This document shows, piece by piece, positions 61,186-64,000 of a DNA stretch of 64,000 bases. The position numbers and the translations under genes were made by a program. Every line of letters begins with the position of its first letter. Within the stretch, counting starts at the first letter, position 1. Below the pieces are notes generated by a model that was not told where the DNA came from, did no database searches, and saw nothing but the letters and a program-made list of their open reading frames with translations. Location: positions 1-64,000 of the forward strand of contig NZ_WNDO01000008.1 of NCBI RefSeq assembly GCF_009912395.1. Direction: 5' to 3'. The stretch comes from Luteibacter sp. (GTDB taxonomy: Bacteria > Pseudomonadota > Gammaproteobacteria > Xanthomonadales > Rhodanobacteraceae).

Positions 61186-62661
61186 ATGAACAGGCGAGAT
61201 TTTGCGAAGGCATTGGCGCTCGCGGGTGCCGTGGGTGGTGGGCTATGGCCGATGAAGCATGCCTTCGCCCAGGCGCCGACGCTGCACAAGGGCGTCGCGG
61301 TAGACCCGGCGAAGCTGCGTGACCTGCAGCAGGCCTTCCTCGACCTTCGCTTCGGCATGTTCATCCACCTCAACATGGCGACCTTCGAGGAGCGCGAGTG
61401 GGGCGATCCGACGTTGTCGCCAATGCTGTTCAATCCCCGGCACCTGGACCCCACGCAATGGGCGAAGGCGGCGAAGTCCGCAGGCATGGGGTATGCCTGC
61501 CTGACCACGAAGCATCACGACGGTTTCTGCCTCTGGCCGACGAAGACCGGCAGCGCGAACGTCATGCAGTCGTCGTACCCGCACGACGTGGTGCGCGCCT
61601 ATGTCGACGCCTTCCGGAAGGCAGGGCTCAAGGTCTGTTTGTATTTTTCGATCCTCGACCTGCGCCAGGACATTCGCGCGCGCACGGTCACGCTGGAGAA
61701 GGTAGCGCTGATCAAGGCGCAGATTACCGAATTGCTGACGAGCTACGGCCCGTTGACCGCGCTCATCCTCGATGGCTGGAATGCCTCGTGGTCGCGGATC
61801 TCCTACGCTGAACTGCCTTATCGTGAAATCTACGACGTGGTGAAGTCGTTGCAGCCGGATTGCCTGTTGACCGACCACAATGCGGGAAGCTATCCCGGTC
61901 CGGCGCTGTACTACACGGACATCAAGCAGTACGAGCAGCACGCGGGCCAGAAGATCCCTCCCGGCAGCCCCGTGCCCTCGCAATCGGGCACCACGCTGCA
62001 AAGCGACTGGTTCTGGAAGACCTCCTACCCGACATCGGAGCTGGCTTCCGCGAGCACCATCGTCGAGGACTGGCTGAAGCCTTTCAACCAGAATCACTGC
62101 AACCTCATTCTCAACGTCGCGCCCAATCGCGATGGTCGTTTCGACGACAACGCCGTGGCCCGGCTGGCAGAGATCGGTCGCCTGTGGAAGCCGGAGGGCA
62201 GCGTGGCGACCATCGATCGCCAGGTGACCATCACCACGCCGAACCTCGCGGCAGGTCGCCCCGCATGGGCCAGCGCGAGCGACGAGGCCGTCGGCCCGGA
62301 TCTGGCCTTTGACGACAATCCGCGCACGTTCTGGCTGGCCGACCGTGGCAAGGACGAGGCCTGGGTCGAAGTGCGTTTCGATGCGCCCGTGGTGTTCAAC
62401 ACGGTGTCCGTGGTGGAGCCGTTGCATGAGGATGGCTACGGCGACACGAGCCGCATCGCGGCATACAAGGTGCAGGCGTGGCGCGACGGTGCCTGGACGG
62501 ATATCGCCAGCGGTGGCACGCCATCCGCTTACCAGTTCCACGAGTTGCCCCCGACCCGCGCCCAGCGCGTGCGTATCTGGATGCGGGGCCGCCAGCCGGG
62601 TCTGAGCGAGCTTGGTCTCTATGACGAGCCGCGATCGGGCTCCCCGATCGCGCATGCCTGA
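61186..62661 (+). CDS. Alpha-L-fucosidase (GH29) with C-terminal F5/8-type (discoidin) domain, Tat-exported
   Basis: The start at 61186 gives 491 residues with a twin-arginine signal (MNRRDFAKALALAGAVGGG). The catalytic barrel has FGMFIHLNMATFEEREWG and CLTTKHHDGFCLWP (about 80-110) and the likely nucleophile D196 in LILDGW. The last 150 residues are a discoidin-like carbohydrate-binding domain (FDDNPRTFWLADR; VEVRFDAPVVFNTVSVVEP). It removes terminal L-fucose from plant glycans in the periplasm or outside. The next genes encode a FadR-type regulator and an alpha-galactosidase, which together suggest a hemicellulose or glycoprotein side-chain regulon. Confidence 0.9.
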   Translation: MNRRDFAKALALAGAVGGGLWPMKHAFAQAPTLHKGVAVDPAKLRDLQQAFLDLRFGMFIHLNMATFEEREWGDPTLSPMLFNPRHLDPTQWAKAAKSAGMGYACLTTKHHDGFCLWPTKTGSANVMQSSYPHDVVRAYVDAFRKAGLKVCLYFSILDLRQDIRARTVTLEKVALIKAQITELLTSYGPLTALILDGWNASWSRISYAELPYREIYDVVKSLQPDCLLTDHNAGSYPGPALYYTDIKQYEQHAGQKIPPGSPVPSQSGTTLQSDWFWKTSYPTSELASASTIVEDWLKPFNQNHCNLILNVAPNRDGRFDDNAVARLAEIGRLWKPEGSVATIDRQVTITTPNLAAGRPAWASASDEAVGPDLAFDDNPRTFWLADRGKDEAWVEVRFDAPVVFNTVSVVEPLHEDGYGDTSRIAAYKVQAWRDGAWTDIASGGTPSAYQFHELPPTRAQRVRIWMRGRQPGLSELGLYDEPRSGSPIAHA

Positions 62662-62710
62662 CGAAAGGCCGGCGCCTCGTCTATTGGGGTGATATCGCGA
62701 AAACCTGAAC

Positions 62711-62740
62711 TGTAGGAGCGCGCTTGCGCGCGATCCTACA
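62711..62740. repeat. REP element (third copy of the 24-bp sequence)
   Basis: The same 24 bp found at 18737 is repeated here at 62711-62734 and is followed by cctaca, so tgtagga/tcctaca arms can close a hairpin. It lies in the 243-bp spacer between fucosidase and regulator. Confidence 0.85.
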
Positions 62741-62822
62741 ACCCATAGCGGGACTATTGGACGAAAATAGCGGGCTCTTTCCGTTTGTGCGCGATTTGAT
62801 ACAATTTTCCGCGTACGATGGG

Positions 62823-62835
62823 TTTGTATGACAAA
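62823..62835. promoter_or_regulatory. GntR/FadR-type operator candidate
   Basis: tttgtatgacaaa is a perfect palindrome with 5-bp arms and a three-base centre, like the operators of FadR-subfamily regulators. It lies 70 bp upstream of the regulator start and about 18 bp after a TACAAT (62800-62805), so autoregulation is likely. Confidence 0.6.
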
Positions 62836-62904
62836 TGCCACGCGCCGAGATGCAAGGATTCGACGGTCCCGTTGCCGGGTGGGTACCCAAAGGAAACCGA
62901 GCGG

Positions 62905-63618
62905 ATGGTGAAATTCGCAGTCGTCCGTAATCTGCACCGCCAGGTCGTACAGGAGCTGGGGCGACGGATCATCAGCGGGGAATGGGGCGCGGGCCAGTAT
63001 CTTCCCCGTGAAGACGCGCTTGCCGAAAGCATGAACGTCAGCCGCACGGCCCTCCGTGAAGCCATGAAGGTGCTCTCCGCCAAGGGCCTGATCGAATCAC
63101 GACAGCGCTCCGGCACACGCGTGCGCGAGGAAATCCACTGGAACCAGCTGGATTCCGACGTGCTGGCGTGGCGATGCGAGTCCATGCCCACGGAAAGCTT
63201 CATCGAGAAGCTCGTGGAGATGCGCGAGGTGATCGAGCCGTCCGCGGCCGCCGCTGCCGCGCGTCGTCGCAGCGACGAGCAACTGCTCGCCATCGAGGCC
63301 GCCTACGAGGGCATGGCCGCCGCCGACGACCTGGATGCCTGGGCGGAAGCCGATCTCGCGTTCCACCATGCGGTGCTGGCCGCCACCAACAACGAGCTGA
63401 TGGCGTCGCTGTTCTCGGTGATCGAGACCGCACTCGGCACATACTTCGTGCTGTCGGCGCGCAATGCCGGCAACTTCAAGAACGCGCTTCCGCAGCACTA
63501 CAAGGTCTATGAGGCCATACGTCGACGCCACCCCGAGGTGGCGCGGGAGGCCATGAGCAAGATGGTGTCCGATTCGCGCAACAACATCCGCAAGCAGCGG
63601 GCAGTCGGCAAGCGCTGA
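62905..63618 (+). CDS. GntR-family transcriptional regulator, FadR subfamily (FCD domain)
   Basis: The ATG at 62905 has AAAGGAAA upstream and fits better than the ATG at 62818. The 237-residue product has an N-terminal winged helix (about 10-75; LPREDALAESMNVSRTALREAMKVLSAKGLI) and an all-helical FCD effector domain (about 95-225) with likely metal-binding residues D and H in DLAFHHAVLAATNN (about 145-160) and later H177-type residues. Such regulators respond to sugar acids or keto acids. Its location between the fucosidase and the alpha-galactosidase suggests that it governs them. Confidence 0.9.
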   Translation: MVKFAVVRNLHRQVVQELGRRIISGEWGAGQYLPREDALAESMNVSRTALREAMKVLSAKGLIESRQRSGTRVREEIHWNQLDSDVLAWRCESMPTESFIEKLVEMREVIEPSAAAAAARRRSDEQLLAIEAAYEGMAAADDLDAWAEADLAFHHAVLAATNNELMASLFSVIETALGTYFVLSARNAGNFKNALPQHYKVYEAIRRRHPEVAREAMSKMVSDSRNNIRKQRAVGKR

Positions 63619-63642
63619 GCTGCGCCGGGATTTCCATGCGTT

Positions 63643-63672
63643 AAAAAGGGGGAGGGCGACCTCCCCCTTTTT
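63643..63672. terminator. Intrinsic bidirectional terminator
   Basis: aaaaagggggagg, loop gcga, cctcccccttttt give a perfect 13-bp stem with A and T tracts on both sides, the classical form of a bidirectional rho-independent terminator. It lies between the FadR-type gene (plus) and the alpha-galactosidase (minus). Confidence 0.92.
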
Positions 63673-63684
63673 CGTGTCACCCAA

Positions 63685-64000
63685 TCACTGGCTGATGCGA
63701 TACATCACGGTGGCATGCGGTTCAAGCTTCGTCTTGATCGAGCCGTCGCCCTTGGTGTCCGTATGGGTCCACAGGTCGCGCAGGGTGTAGCTGCCGCCGG
63801 TCTTCAGGCCGATTTCCTTCGGTGTGACGGTGACGTCCTTCGCCGCGTTGCCTTCGTTGAAGACCGCCACGGCGTGACCACCGTCCTTGAGCGGCTTGAC
63901 GATGACATGGATGCCGCCTGCATCGCGCACCTGCTTGCCCTGGACGCCCAGCGGATCCTGGTCGATCGCGATGACGTCCTTATTCAGCAGGATCTGCAGG
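63685..64000 (-). CDS. Alpha-galactosidase (GH27), C-terminal part, gene runs off the window
   Basis: The minus-strand frame continues beyond 64000. Its visible 104 residues begin LQILLNKDVIAIDQDPLGVQG, the signature of the end of the GH27 catalytic barrel (NKDVIAIDQDPLG), and continue into the C-terminal beta-sandwich (VAVFNEGNAAKDVTV; YTLRDLWTHTDT) ending MYRISQ. The catalytic aspartates lie off the window. GH27 enzymes remove alpha-galactosyl side groups from plant oligosaccharides. It ends against the strong terminator shared with the FadR-type regulator. Confidence 0.88.
   Translation of the reverse strand, partial: LQILLNKDVIAIDQDPLGVQGKQVRDAGGIHVIVKPLKDGGHAVAVFNEGNAAKDVTVTPKEIGLKTGGSYTLRDLWTHTDTKGDGSIKTKLEPHATVMYRISQ

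Noticed and set aside
1-64000. tRNA, rRNA, prophage or restriction/antiphage genes
   Set aside because: I looked for cloverleaf-type sequences, rRNA-like blocks, phage structural genes and known defence domains and saw none; only the IS end and REP-type repeats are mobile-element signs.

Overview
The window is GC-rich (roughly 64-66% by eye). Gene content points to a plant- or soil-associated gammaproteobacterium of the Xanthomonadales, most likely Rhodanobacteraceae (Luteibacter/Dyella-like). The reasons are a large TonB receptor beside a GH10 xylanase, Tat-exported glycosidases, RND pumps, GlxA-type regulators, REP-like repeats and a ligase-associated repair operon. This placement is inferred from style and families; no rRNA or tRNA gene was seen in the window.

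Layout. 1-167: right end of an IS3-family element that truncates a membrane-protein gene (165-1109). 1272-4896: Sel1-repeat protein, a membrane-anchored unknown, a SAM methyltransferase and an orphan basic/helical protein. 5108-10403: MFS exporter, two tandem GlxA-type regulators, an SDR, a 148-bp tandem repeat array and a Tat-exported DJ-1/PfpI protein. 10682-16604: RND tripartite pump 1. 16647-19814: an AT-richer lipid A synthase N-domain protein, a secreted unknown, a MASE1-only membrane protein, REP repeats and a PhyH dioxygenase. 19891-22376: NarL-type response regulator and 7TMR-DISM kinase; the kinase signal peptide carries an in-frame TGA. 22613-23077: small secreted NTF2-like protein. 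23098-28751: four-gene ligase-associated DNA damage response operon (MBL exonuclease, ATP-dependent ligase, Lhr-like helicase, PdeM). 28823-36685: BaeSR-like two-component system divergent from RND pump 2.

36693-45090 is an eight-gene minus-strand operon: Gfo/Idh dehydrogenase, MFS importer, three TIM-barrel isomerase/epimerase-like proteins, a GMC oxidoreductase with its Tat small subunit, and a DUF1080 (3-keto-disaccharide hydrolase-type) protein. It is divergent from a LacI regulator. The intergenic region holds two 18-bp palindromes of the same design, one of them sitting on the predicted lacI promoter. I read this as an oxidise-at-C3-then-cleave glycoside pathway under LacI control.

46678-53891 is a six-gene plus-strand signalling operon with almost no intergenic space: CheR, a CheB lacking its receiver, a REC-kinase, a lone REC, an unknown-domain-REC fusion, and a CHASE3-GAF-kinase-REC-REC-REC hybrid. 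53878-64000: GH10 xylanase, a TonB receptor with a structured 645-bp divergent leader, a chemoreceptor with a FliA-type promoter, an ICMT-like protein, a GH29 fucosidase with discoidin domain, a FadR-type regulator and the 3' part of a GH27 alpha-galactosidase.
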